Shown: positions 15,849 to 22,628 of the stretch, one piece after another
Position numbering within the stretch: position 1 is the first letter of the stretch
Layout: each line of letters starts with the position of its first letter
NCBI RefSeq assembly: GCF_003054025.1
Contig: NZ_QBKG01000001.1
Coordinates: 62,001-126,000 of the forward strand
Source of the DNA: Capnocytophaga leadbetteri
GTDB lineage: Bacteria; Bacteroidota; Bacteroidia; Flavobacteriales; Flavobacteriaceae
Reading direction: 5' to 3'
Length of the DNA stretch: 64,000 nucleotides
Position numbers and translations under genes: made by a program
The notes under the pieces: generated by a model
Databases searched by the model: none
What the model was told of the DNA's origin: nothing
Seen by the model: the letters and a program-made list of their open reading frames with translations, nothing else

Positions 15849-17246
15849 ATGGATACAAACGTAGAAAATGTGAAAAAGAAGCACCCTAAGGGGCTTTACT
15901 TAGTGTTTCTGACAGGGATGTGGGAGCGCTTTAGTTATTACGGTATGCGAGGCATCTTGATGCTTTACCTTACCAAAACATTCTTAGAAGGCGGTCTAGC
16001 ATTCGACCCCCAAACAGCGAGTCTTATTTACGGCTTTGCCACAGGGCTTACCTACTTTACGCCGCTTATTGGTGGTTGGATAGCCGATAATTTCTTAGGG
16101 CAACGCAAAGCAGTGCTACTCGGGGGGCTTATTATGTTCTTTGGTGAGTTTGTGTTATTTGCTATGCACTCGCACATAGGGCTTTATTTGGGGCTCTTCT
16201 TGCTGATTATCGGTAATGGTTTCTTCAAACCTAATATCTCAGCTTTAGTAGGAGGACTCTATGAACCTGGTGATAAACGCCTCGACTCAGCTTTCTCTAT
16301 TTTCTATATGGGTATCAACCTTGGGGCTTTCTTAGCGCCGCTTCTTACAGGGTTGCTTACTGATAACATTTTTGCAAGCAACGTTACTAACCCCGAAACA
16401 GGCGAAGTAGTAATGTCATTCGGTTATAAATACGGTTTCTTGGCAGCAGCTATAGGTATGCTTGTCAGCGAAGTTATATTCCTTTTATTTGCGCAAAAAT
16501 ATCTTGGTGATTTGGGCTTACACCCTAAAGGAGGTAAGAAGAAAGTAGCAGATATTGAAGTGTCTGACGCACCGCTTACTAAGGAAGAAAAAGAGCGTAT
16601 TACAGTTATATTTGTGTACTTCTTCTTTGCGATATTCTTCTTTGCAGGTTTTGAGCAAGCAGGTTCGTCATTTACCCTTTACACCGATAAGTTTATAGAC
16701 CGTGTGGTTGGTGGTTTTGAGATACCTACTGCTTGGTTCCAATCAGTAAATCCGCTGTTTATAGTAATATTAGCGCCTGTATTTGCGAGCTTCTGGAATA
16801 GCAAGTTCGGACAAACACTCACTACACCATTTAAGATGGGTACCGGCTTAATCCTCTTGGGTATAGGCTATTTCTTTATGTTAGGAGCTGTGTACGAACG
16901 TGGGGGTAGTATAGGCAACGATCCTTCTGATATGACAGTAAAAGCAAGCCTTGCGTGGTTAGTACTTACTTACTTAACACATACTATGGGCGAGTTGTGC
17001 TTGTCGCCAGTAGGGCTTTCAATCGTTACGAAACTTTCTCCTCCTAAATTGGCAGGACTCTTAATGGGGGTTTGGATGACCGCAGCCTTCTTTGCTAATG
17101 CTGCCGGAGGTGTTATCGCTTCATATGTAGAAAAACTAGGCCCTAGTATCGTATTTACCGTTATTTCAGGCTTTGTAATTCTCTGCGGATTGGGTATGGT
17201 ATTACTCAACAAGAAGCTACAACGTATGATGCACGGAGTGAAATAA
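15849..17246 (+). CDS. Proton-dependent oligopeptide (POT/PTR2) transporter
   Basis: A 465-residue inner-membrane carrier with 12 or more helices. It carries the POT signature MWERFSYYGMRGILMLYL (near residue 24, ExxERF-like), LIGGWIADNFLGQRKAVLLGG between helices 2 and 3, and FSIFYMGINLGAF in helix 5. The family imports di- and tripeptides with protons. Located 31 bases after the DPP IV gene and followed by a strong terminator, so the two form a transcription unit for use of proline-rich peptides. Confidence 0.93.
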   Translation: MDTNVENVKKKHPKGLYLVFLTGMWERFSYYGMRGILMLYLTKTFLEGGLAFDPQTASLIYGFATGLTYFTPLIGGWIADNFLGQRKAVLLGGLIMFFGEFVLFAMHSHIGLYLGLFLLIIGNGFFKPNISALVGGLYEPGDKRLDSAFSIFYMGINLGAFLAPLLTGLLTDNIFASNVTNPETGEVVMSFGYKYGFLAAAIGMLVSEVIFLLFAQKYLGDLGLHPKGGKKKVADIEVSDAPLTKEEKERITVIFVYFFFAIFFFAGFEQAGSSFTLYTDKFIDRVVGGFEIPTAWFQSVNPLFIVILAPVFASFWNSKFGQTLTTPFKMGTGLILLGIGYFFMLGAVYERGGSIGNDPSDMTVKASLAWLVLTYLTHTMGELCLSPVGLSIVTKLSPPKLAGLLMGVWMTAAFFANAAGGVIASYVEKLGPSIVFTVISGFVILCGLGMVLLNKKLQRMMHGVK

Positions 17247-17266
17247 TAAAACAAAAATCAGATATT

Positions 17267-17303
17267 AAAGGGATTGCCTCATTACGGGGCAATCCCTTTT
17301 TTT
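17267..17303. terminator. Bidirectional terminator between the POT transporter and merR
   Basis: A perfect 12-bp stem (AAAGGGATTGCC at 17267-17278 with 17288-17299) and 9-base loop with A run on one side and T run on the other. It serves both converging genes and touches the stop codon of the MerR gene. Confidence 0.9.
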
Positions 17304-17637
17304 AATTATCCATAGCCTCTTTTAGTGCTACGAGTTCTCGCTTTACCTTTTCTAACTTCGCTACTATTTCAAAGTTAGAAAGCGTCTTTTGCTTTTCATC
17401 TTTTAGCCGTTGGCGCGCTCCTTCAAGGGTAAATCCTTGTTCTTTTACTAAGTGGTAAATCAGTTGCAGCTTCTTCACATCGTCGGCTGAAAACTTTCTA
17501 CTTCCTTTAGTGTCCTTCTTCGGACTGATAATCTCAAATTCTTTTTCCCAAAAGCGTATAAGCGAAGAGTTTACACCAAAAGCAGTGGCCACTTCGCCTA
17601 TAGAGTAATACAATTTGTCCGGTAGATTGATGTCCAT
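17302..17637 (-). CDS. MerR family transcriptional regulator
   Basis: A 111-residue DNA-binding protein. The N-terminal winged helix is clear: YYSIGEVATAFGVNSSLIRFWEKEFEIISPKKDTKG (residues 10-45) followed by RKFSADDVKKLQLIYHLVKEQGFTLEGARQRL, the second HTH-wing helices. The C-terminal coiled coil (about 80-108) should dimerise it. There is no effector domain and no Cys-rich loop, so the inducer is unknown. It starts 11 bases after the M23 peptidase gene and is likely co-transcribed with it, an arrangement common in Flavobacteriia. Confidence 0.92.
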   Translation of the reverse strand: MDINLPDKLYYSIGEVATAFGVNSSLIRFWEKEFEIISPKKDTKGSRKFSADDVKKLQLIYHLVKEQGFTLEGARQRLKDEKQKTLSNFEIVAKLEKVKRELVALKEAMDN

Positions 17638-17647
17638 TGTCCGTTAG

Positions 17648-18622
17648 TTAGTCAAGAGATTGGTTTTCTTGGGTAGATACGCGTAGCATTTCAGCATACT
17701 CGTCAGCTGATAGGTTGCCGTAATAGAAGTGTATAGGGTTGATGTGCTCACCATTTTTTATCACTTCGTAGTGCAAGTGAGGGGCTTCCGAACGCCCTGT
17801 ACTCCCCACTTTGCCTATTAGGTCGCCACGCTTTACGTGCTGTCCTGCCCGCACATTATAGGCCGAAAGGTGCCCGTAGAGGGTCACGTAGCCATAGCCG
17901 TGGTCTATGCGTATGTGGTTGCCATAGCCCGATGAACCGTCGTCAGCACGTATTACTACCCCATCGCCTGTTGCATATACAGGGGTGCCTTGTGGCGATG
18001 AAAAGTCCATACCGTAGTGAAATTTGCGCGCTTTGGTAAATGGGTCAGAACGCCAACCATAACCCGATGCCATACGCTTCAAATCTTTGTTGTTTACCGG
18101 CTGAATGGCAGGTATTGAGGCCAAAAACTTCTCTTTTTCTTTAGATAGCTTGTTGATTTCATCTAATGATTTAGATTGTATAACTAACTGCTTCCGAAGT
18201 TTGTCCAAACGTTTAGTGGTATTGGCTACTAATTTAGAGTTGCCTAATTTCTCTAAGTCTTTATATTTATTAGGGTCGAAGCCCCCTTTGCGCACGCTAT
18301 CGGGTATGATAGGGGCGTTAAAGTACAACCGATACATATTGTTGTCGCGCTCTTGCACATCGGCTAATACCTGCTCTACCAATTCCATCTTTCTGTTTAA
18401 GATTTCGTAGTTGGTTTCGTAGGTTTTTATTTCGCGTGCTAGCATCACCTCGCGAGGGGTGAAAAACAAGCGAGAATTGATAATAATCAGTGATAAGATA
18501 CTTCCGAAAAGAGCAGCGGCTAATAAGAAAATCAAGGCGTTACGCACTTTTGTACGCTTCTTATTCCGAATGCGCTTATACGAAAGCGTCTCGGGGTCAT
18601 AATAATATTTTACCTTTTTCAT
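17648..18622 (-). CDS. M23 family metallopeptidase, membrane-anchored
   Basis: A 324-residue cell-wall peptidase. A basic cytosolic tail (1-27), one membrane helix (about 28-50), a periplasmic coiled coil (about 60-170) and a C-terminal LytM domain. Zinc ligands are present: His202 and Asp206 (HYGMDFSSPQG), and the HLHYEV motif near residue 281. Such proteins cut peptidoglycan cross-links or, if placed near division proteins, activate amidases. The start codon is only a few bases after a TACCTTTG element (18628-18635), so the message may be almost leaderless. Confidence 0.92.
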   Translation of the reverse strand: MKKVKYYYDPETLSYKRIRNKKRTKVRNALIFLLAAALFGSILSLIIINSRLFFTPREVMLAREIKTYETNYEILNRKMELVEQVLADVQERDNNMYRLYFNAPIIPDSVRKGGFDPNKYKDLEKLGNSKLVANTTKRLDKLRKQLVIQSKSLDEINKLSKEKEKFLASIPAIQPVNNKDLKRMASGYGWRSDPFTKARKFHYGMDFSSPQGTPVYATGDGVVIRADDGSSGYGNHIRIDHGYGYVTLYGHLSAYNVRAGQHVKRGDLIGKVGSTGRSEAPHLHYEVIKNGEHINPIHFYYGNLSADEYAEMLRVSTQENQSLD

Positions 18623-18627
18623 ACGGG

Positions 18628-18635
18628 CAAAGGTA
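18628..18635 (-). promoter_or_regulatory. Possible promoter -7 element of the M23 gene
   Basis: Minus strand TACCTTTG, five bases before the ATG. If used, transcription would begin at or next to the start codon. No well-placed -33 box was found, so it may be a chance match. Confidence 0.4.
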
Positions 18636-18677
18636 TAAAAAAAATATCAAAATCGCTATTTTGTGAAGAAAAAAATG

Positions 18678-18685
18678 TAATTTTG
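18678..18685 (+). promoter_or_regulatory. Promoter -7 element of tatA
   Basis: TAATTTTG matches TAnnTTTG. The predicted start of transcription falls just before the 8-bp periodic leader. Confidence 0.5.
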
Positions 18686-18692
18686 CAGAACA

Positions 18693-18756
18693 GTTAGTCT
18701 ATCAGCTTGTTAGCAACGACTAATTAACAAATCGACAAATTGACAAATCAACTATG
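18693..18756 (+). repeat. 8-bp periodic leader of tatA
   Basis: The leader can be read as eight consecutive 8-mers, of which TAACAAAT, CGACAAAT and TGACAAAT are closest to the consensus NNRNCWAAT-type unit. The last 8-mer contains the ATG. Confidence 0.6.
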
Positions 18757-19005
18757 GGCATTTCAGAAATATTCTTTATTCTTTTTATGGTGTTAATCCT
18801 CTTTGGGGCTGATAAGCTGCCAGAGATAGCGCGTGGTTTAGGCAAAGCTGCCCGACAAGTACGCGAGGCTACCGATGAAATTAAAAACGAAATACAACGC
18901 GGTGTAAATGAGGTTACTCCTCATAACGACATAGTGCAAGAAACTCAGAAAGAAATAGAGAAGCTAAAAGACGATTTAACTATTGATAAATCAGCCGATG
19001 AGTAG
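18754..19005 (+). CDS. tatA: Twin-arginine translocase subunit TatA/TatE
   Basis: An 83-residue protein that forms the Tat pore for folded proteins. One membrane helix (residues 4-20, ISEIFFILFMVLILFGA) is followed by the conserved FGxxKLPEIARGLGKAARQ hinge and amphipathic helix (18-40), then a charged tail. Length is normal. Its last 15 bases overlap the 3' end of the convergent LuxE-like gene. TatC is not in the window. Confidence 0.94.
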   Translation: MGISEIFFILFMVLILFGADKLPEIARGLGKAARQVREATDEIKNEIQRGVNEVTPHNDIVQETQKEIEKLKDDLTIDKSADE

Positions 19006-19965
19006 ATTGCAGCCTCTAATGTCGGCATTGTCAAACCTACCGAGTACTTCAAACTTGCCATCGGGGTGCAAACGACCTAAATCTTGGGTAGCAATAAAGC
19101 TACACGAATGTATGTTAGCCAAATCAATAAGGTTGATACCACCTGTTTTTAGCGGGCGTTGGTAGCTTAGCGCATCATTAGTGTCTCTTATCAGCACCTT
19201 TAGCCAACGCACCGATTCATAAAGCCCACTCCCTGCTGAATAGGCTTGCGAGAGCAACTCAGTCATTCCGTACTCTGAATGTATATACTCCACTCCAAAC
19301 CCTTCGCACAATATAGCGTGCAACTCTTCGCGTATTAACTCCTTACGCCTTCCTTTCATTCCCCCTGTCTCCATTACAATCGTATTTTTTAGCTGAAAAC
19401 GATGAGTCTCTACCAAGTCTAATAGCGCAAACGATACCCCTATCAGCAGCACTTTGCGTCCGCTGCGGTCTAAATAGGTCAGTTTTTCGGCTAATAAGTC
19501 GTATTCATTTAGGTAAAAACCGCTATCAGCACTGCCCGACCGCTCTATAAGGTCAGCAACCATAGTGATGAGCGAAGAGCCTGTGCGCTCTAAGTAGGAG
19601 GGGAGTAGTGCTAAAACAGTGTATTCTTCTATATTCCCATAAAAATCAGCAAATCCTTGTCGGAAACTCTGTTGGTATACCGCGAGGTCTTTCACGTAGT
19701 GGCGCGAGGTCTGACTGCCCGTAGTGCCACTGCTGGTAAATACCGTTGTAGGACGCTCATTTCCGCAATAAACAGCTTCTGATTTAAAAAATTCGATAGG
19801 TAGAAACGGAATGTCAGTAAGCCGACGCACCTTGTCTGGAGTACGACCGAGCAAGGTGCAAAAGCGTTGGTACACCTGATTGTGCTGGTACTGATACCCA
19901 AAAGTCTGTAGGGCAGCCTGCACAAAATCGGCATCTGTTTGTATAGAGAAAATATCAGGTAGCAA
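18991..19965 (-). CDS. LuxE/PaaK-like acyl-protein synthetase family enzyme
   Basis: A 324-residue cytoplasmic protein of the ANL-like adenylating group. FTSSGTTGSQTSRHYV (near residue 75) is the phosphate-binding loop of this group, and METGGMKGRRKE and YGMTELLSQAY match conserved LuxE/F390-synthetase blocks; ATQDLGRLHPDGKFEVLGRFDNADIRGCNLL is the hinge/C-terminal motif. LuxE activates fatty acids as acyl-AMP and transfers them to its own Cys. No LuxC or LuxD is nearby, so the acyl acceptor here is unknown. It overlaps tatA tail-to-tail by 15 bases. Confidence 0.82.
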   Translation of the reverse strand: MLPDIFSIQTDADFVQAALQTFGYQYQHNQVYQRFCTLLGRTPDKVRRLTDIPFLPIEFFKSEAVYCGNERPTTVFTSSGTTGSQTSRHYVKDLAVYQQSFRQGFADFYGNIEEYTVLALLPSYLERTGSSLITMVADLIERSGSADSGFYLNEYDLLAEKLTYLDRSGRKVLLIGVSFALLDLVETHRFQLKNTIVMETGGMKGRRKELIREELHAILCEGFGVEYIHSEYGMTELLSQAYSAGSGLYESVRWLKVLIRDTNDALSYQRPLKTGGINLIDLANIHSCSFIATQDLGRLHPDGKFEVLGRFDNADIRGCNLLIG

Positions 19966-19988
19966 AAATAAAATAAATTAGTGTTTAA

Positions 19989-20498
19989 TTAGGGGAGTAA
20001 GTCTTTCAAAAAGCCCCAAGAGGGGTTGAATAGCAGTAGGTTAAGCCCTATGATAAGCAAAACGATGATAAACTTCAGCCAAGTGATGTGTCGCTCACGG
20101 GGCGTAGCGAGAAAACCATCGTAAAACTTGCGTGCCTGTACAGTAGCTATGCGTTTGTTGAAGTACATATCGATGAGCGTAGGCAGGTCGATAACCGAGG
20201 TCGAAGGTGGGGCAGACTCGCCCGTGCTTGTGCGCTCACTGCTACTACTTGGGGCAGACTGTGCCACCGATTTGTTCATTTGCGACACCAATTGGTTGTC
20301 ATAGTCGCGGCGTTTATTGGTGTCAGACAGTATGTTATAGGCTTCTTGTAGGCTTTTAAACTTATCAGTAAAGAAAGTATCACCCTGATGCTTGTCGGGG
20401 TGAAAGGCTTTGGCAAGTTTTTTATAGGCCTCTCTGATTTCTTCAGCTGAGGCTTTTTGGTTTACGCCTAATATTTCGTAGTAATCTTTTAACATCAT
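19989..20498 (-). CDS. Membrane-anchored J-domain protein
   Basis: A 169-residue co-chaperone. The J domain (residues 4-70) includes DYYEILGV, the HPDKHQGD motif (HPD near 33-35) and AYNILSDTNKRRDYD. A Ser/Thr/Pro-rich linker (76-103) precedes a C-terminal hydrophobic helix (about 140-157, LKFIIVLLIIGLNLLLFN), so the J domain faces the cytoplasm from a tail anchor and would recruit DnaK to the membrane. It lacks the zinc and substrate domains of DnaJ. Its ATG overlaps by one base the end of the upstream gene, so translation is coupled. Confidence 0.9.
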   Translation of the reverse strand: MMLKDYYEILGVNQKASAEEIREAYKKLAKAFHPDKHQGDTFFTDKFKSLQEAYNILSDTNKRRDYDNQLVSQMNKSVAQSAPSSSSERTSTGESAPPSTSVIDLPTLIDMYFNKRIATVQARKFYDGFLATPRERHITWLKFIIVLLIIGLNLLLFNPSWGFLKDLLP

Positions 20499-20905
20499 TA
20501 TATTCCTGCTTTTGGAGTAGAGTTATCAACACTTTCCCAGCCTATAAGTCTGCCGTTTTGAAAGGTAAGAGTAAGGGTTTTATAATGCCAACGCTCAGTA
20601 GTAGCCCCCTGAAATACGGCACTTTGCACTTCGCGCGGTCTACCTACAGCCATTTTCACTAAATAGTTAGGCATACCCTCTGAATAAAGTCCTTTTTCTA
20701 TGGCGCTAACCGTGTTTTCGCCATAGGTGTTTCTTACCAAGTTCATAATAACCTCACGGGTTTGGCGTTCGTCTACTAAGGCATTTTGCCATTTTTCGCG
20801 CAATTCTTCTATTGCCTTTTCGCGTTTGAAGTTAGCAATGCCCTGCCTTATAATCATATAAAGCAGCACAGCCACACCTATACAGAGAATAGCATAATAT
20901 ATCAT
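20498..20905 (-). CDS. Membrane-anchored protein with SmpA/OmlA-like C-terminal fold
   Basis: A 135-residue protein with one N-terminal membrane helix (3-19), a charged helix (25-60) and a C-terminal alpha/beta part ending GMPNYLVKMAVGRPREVQ and ERWHYKTLTLTFQNGRLIGWE. That last arrangement (a helix saying 'small change predicts big consequences' followed by W-x-Y strands) resembles the SmpA/OmlA (BamE-like) small domain. No specific function is known. It overlaps the J-domain gene by one base and is the first gene of that pair; a promoter lies at 20929-20936. Confidence 0.65.
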   Translation of the reverse strand: MIYYAILCIGVAVLLYMIIRQGIANFKREKAIEELREKWQNALVDERQTREVIMNLVRNTYGENTVSAIEKGLYSEGMPNYLVKMAVGRPREVQSAVFQGATTERWHYKTLTLTFQNGRLIGWESVDNSTPKAGI

Positions 20906-20928
20906 TAGGTTGTTGTTTTTTAATGGTG

Positions 20929-20936
20929 CAAAAGTA
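20929..20936 (-). promoter_or_regulatory. Promoter -7 element of the J-domain gene pair
   Basis: Minus strand TACTTTTG, 23 bases before the start at 20905. Upstream of it lies an 8-bp repeat array whose TTTG words could serve as the -33 box. Confidence 0.6.
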
Positions 20937-20943
20937 AAAAATA

Positions 20944-20967
20944 ATTAGCAGATTAGCAAATCTGTAA
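20944..20967. repeat. 8-bp repeat array upstream of the J-domain pair
   Basis: Three consecutive 8-mers (ATTAGCAG, ATTAGCAA, ATCTGTAA). Nearly the same string sits at the same place relative to the helicase promoter (26565-26588). Confidence 0.65.
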
Positions 20968-20971
20968 GTAT

Positions 20972-21010
20972 ATAAAAAAGAAAAAGGCTACCATAATTGG
21001 CAGCCTTTTG
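20972..21010 (-). terminator. Terminator of tRNA-Leu
   Basis: On the minus strand a stem of 11 bp (arms 20999-21009 and 20982-20992, one G-U pair) with a 6-base loop is followed by a T-rich run. It follows the tRNA by a few bases. The rest of the 20906-21245 stretch holds the tRNA, promoter elements and AT-rich sequence, with no gene recognised. Confidence 0.75.
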
Positions 21011-21014
21011 CAAG

Positions 21015-21096
21015 TGCGGGTGAAGGGACTCGAACCCCCACGCCGTGAAGCACTAGATCCTAAGTCTAGCGTGTCTACCAATTTCACCACACCCGC
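21015..21096 (-). tRNA. tRNA-Leu (UAG)
   Basis: On the minus strand an 82-base class II tRNA. The acceptor stem pairs 21090-21096 with 21016-21022, the anticodon loop CTTAGGA holds TAG, a long variable arm follows (TGCTTCACGGCG), and the T-arm contains GGTTCGAGTCC. The discriminator is A; CCA is not encoded. A TACCTTTG promoter element lies at 21127-21134. Confidence 0.94.
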
Positions 21097-21126
21097 AAAT
21101 GATGAATTTCTCAATGATTGACGGTG

Positions 21127-21134
21127 CAAAGGTA
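21127..21134 (-). promoter_or_regulatory. Promoter -7 element of tRNA-Leu
   Basis: Minus strand TACCTTTG, about 30 bases upstream of the mature tRNA. Confidence 0.6.
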
Positions 21135-21245
21135 CAACTCTTTTTTAAAACTGCAAATTTTTACAGCTTTTTTTTTGAATATTTTTTTTAATCAATTAAT
21201 AATTAGCAAATTAAGATACTTGTTCGTAAGTCAAAAATAATATTT

Positions 21246-21665
21246 CTATCTACAGCCCTCTGTTGGCACCGTATCTTTTAGATGTAGAGTAAGCACTATC
21301 GAATCGCGCTCTCTTACTTTTATATTATAGACATATAAAGCTTTATGTTCTCCCAAGGTTATTATTCGTACATTGTATTTCCGATTAGGAGAAAGATAAT
21401 AAAAGGGTTCCTGAAAGCGATAAATAGATACTCCATTAATTTCTAAGAGCCATCTATCGCTTGGTAAAGACTTATTATCTTCAATAACCTTGATGTGCAA
21501 GAGCCCTACGATTTCTTTTTTTAGTTCATAATAGCTAATAGTATAGTCCTCTCCATTTTTACCTATTTTCTCGTGTGACTTAAGTGGTCTTTTAAAAGTA
21601 TTACAACTGCTAAAAGCCACTAAAAGACTAATTACAGATAGTATTACAATTTTCTTCACGTTCAT
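21246..21665 (-). CDS. Small lipoprotein of unknown function
   Basis: A 139-residue protein. MNVKKIVILSVISLLVAFSSC is a lipoprotein signal with Cys21. The remainder is a beta-rich domain (DYTISYYEL, WLLEINGVSIYRF, KYNVRIITLG, ALYVYNIKVRERDSIVLTLHL) resembling an immunoglobulin- or PEGA-like sandwich. No family recognised. It is the last gene of an AT-rich, same-strand group (helicase-nuclease, two membrane proteins, this lipoprotein), but with a 49-base gap and no coupling signals, so joint function is only a possibility. Confidence 0.7.
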   Translation of the reverse strand: MNVKKIVILSVISLLVAFSSCNTFKRPLKSHEKIGKNGEDYTISYYELKKEIVGLLHIKVIEDNKSLPSDRWLLEINGVSIYRFQEPFYYLSPNRKYNVRIITLGEHKALYVYNIKVRERDSIVLTLHLKDTVPTEGCR

Positions 21666-21703
21666 ATTTTGCTTTTTTCTTGTTCTGGTAAGTTTCTAAA
21701 TTC

Positions 21704-21733
21704 ATTGGTAGGTTCTAAGCCTCTCCACGCTCT
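21704..21733 (-). repeat. 30-bp direct repeat, copy 1 (covers the end of a small membrane gene)
   Basis: Matches 21972-22001 at 29 of 30 positions. This copy encodes the final residues ERGEA and the stop of the 73-residue gene. Confidence 0.85.
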
Positions 21734-21936
21734 TGTTCTTCTTTTTTTCGTATTTTGTAAATGTCTATACCAGCAGATATACCAGTAGATAGGCATACAA
21801 AAACATTAATCATCATAGCCCAAAATGCTTTGGGTTCAAGATTTGTTACTACAATGTAAGCAATATTAACTCCTGCAGTAAGAAGGGTAACTACAAATAT
21901 AGCGCTTCTTACATCTCTTTTTAAAAAAGGTTTCAT
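21715..21936 (-). CDS. Small two-helix membrane protein
   Basis: A 73-residue protein with two hydrophobic helices (about 11-31 and 38-57), a basic N-terminus (KPFLKRDVR) and a charged C-terminus (KIRKKEEQERGEA). No family is recognised. Its 3' end lies within a 30-bp segment repeated at 21972-22001, so a second copy of the tail of this gene probably once stood upstream. Real gene status is supported by the helix pattern and the consistent orientation with neighbours. Confidence 0.6.
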   Translation of the reverse strand: MKPFLKRDVRSAIFVVTLLTAGVNIAYIVVTNLEPKAFWAMMINVFVCLSTGISAGIDIYKIRKKEEQERGEA

Positions 21937-21971
21937 AAAAACATTTATTTTTTAGGTTAAACAAGAATTTT

Positions 21972-22001
21972 ATTGGTGGGTTCTAAGCCTCTCCACGCTC
22001 T
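21972..22001 (-). repeat. 30-bp direct repeat, copy 2 (possible gene remnant)
   Basis: Same sequence as the tail of the 73-residue gene, but the frame is interrupted just upstream, so it looks like the leftover end of a duplicated gene or the target of a small duplication. Confidence 0.7.
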
Positions 22002-22035
22002 CACTCTTCGTAAAAAGATTTTATATCAATAAACT

Positions 22036-22491
22036 TTAAAAACAAATAAGTTTTGTAAGAAATATCAGAAACAACATAAAATAGCAAACAATAACATAGT
22101 ATTCAGCTTTATAATGTTTCACTATATATTGTTTTAATAACTCTAAAAAGAAAATAATAATAGGGGTTACTACTACATTTACTATCAGAATTTTATACCA
22201 CTGATAATCTGCAATACTCTTGCAAAGATATAGGCTACTCAATACAAAATACCCTATAAAGAAAGGATTCTTAAGAAACTGCACTACATTGGCTACTGTT
22301 TTACCCTCCTTATATTTTTCAAAATATATAAAGGGTACTACTAAATGTAAAGTAATAAGTACTACTATATTCATTAGATAAGTGTCAGCAAAATATTCTT
22401 TTTGAAAGTCAAATACAATAACTGCCACATACATAATTAATAGCATTGCATATAAAGCTATAAATATTTTAGATAAATTTTCTCTTTTCAT
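22036..22491 (-). CDS. Integral membrane protein of unknown function
   Basis: The start is placed at the ATG complementary to 22489-22491, giving a 151-residue protein beginning MKRENLSKIFIALYAMLL; an upstream in-frame ATG would add 44 residues that include translated repeat sequence (the C-rich/G-rich palindrome at 22583-22598) and is unlikely. Four to five membrane helices fill nearly the whole chain, with short basic loops. No conserved transporter motif is visible. It lies after the helicase-nuclease gene on the same strand with a 137-base gap, and is very AT-rich compared with that gene. Confidence 0.6.
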   Translation of the reverse strand: MKRENLSKIFIALYAMLLIMYVAVIVFDFQKEYFADTYLMNIVVLITLHLVVPFIYFEKYKEGKTVANVVQFLKNPFFIGYFVLSSLYLCKSIADYQWYKILIVNVVVTPIIIFFLELLKQYIVKHYKAEYYVIVCYFMLFLIFLTKLICF

Positions 22492-22582
22492 ATTGGTAAA
22501 ATTTTTTTTAATTAATGTGAGTTTTATGTAGAAATGGTATATTATACTATTATGAGGCTCGTGTATGCTAACCATCACATCT

Positions 22583-22598
22583 CCCCCTTCGAAGGGGG
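22583..22598. repeat. C-rich/G-rich palindrome, family member 1
   Basis: Perfect 16-base palindrome CCCCCTTCGAAGGGGG with a following GCAGGGGGG tract. Two similar palindromes lie at 58012-58030 and 58098-58118. Family of intergenic hairpins; here it sits just after the helicase-nuclease gene and could end its transcript or stabilise its 3' end. Confidence 0.7.
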
Positions 22599-22628
22599 CA
22601 GGGGGGATGTTATATGAGTCCAAATTAC

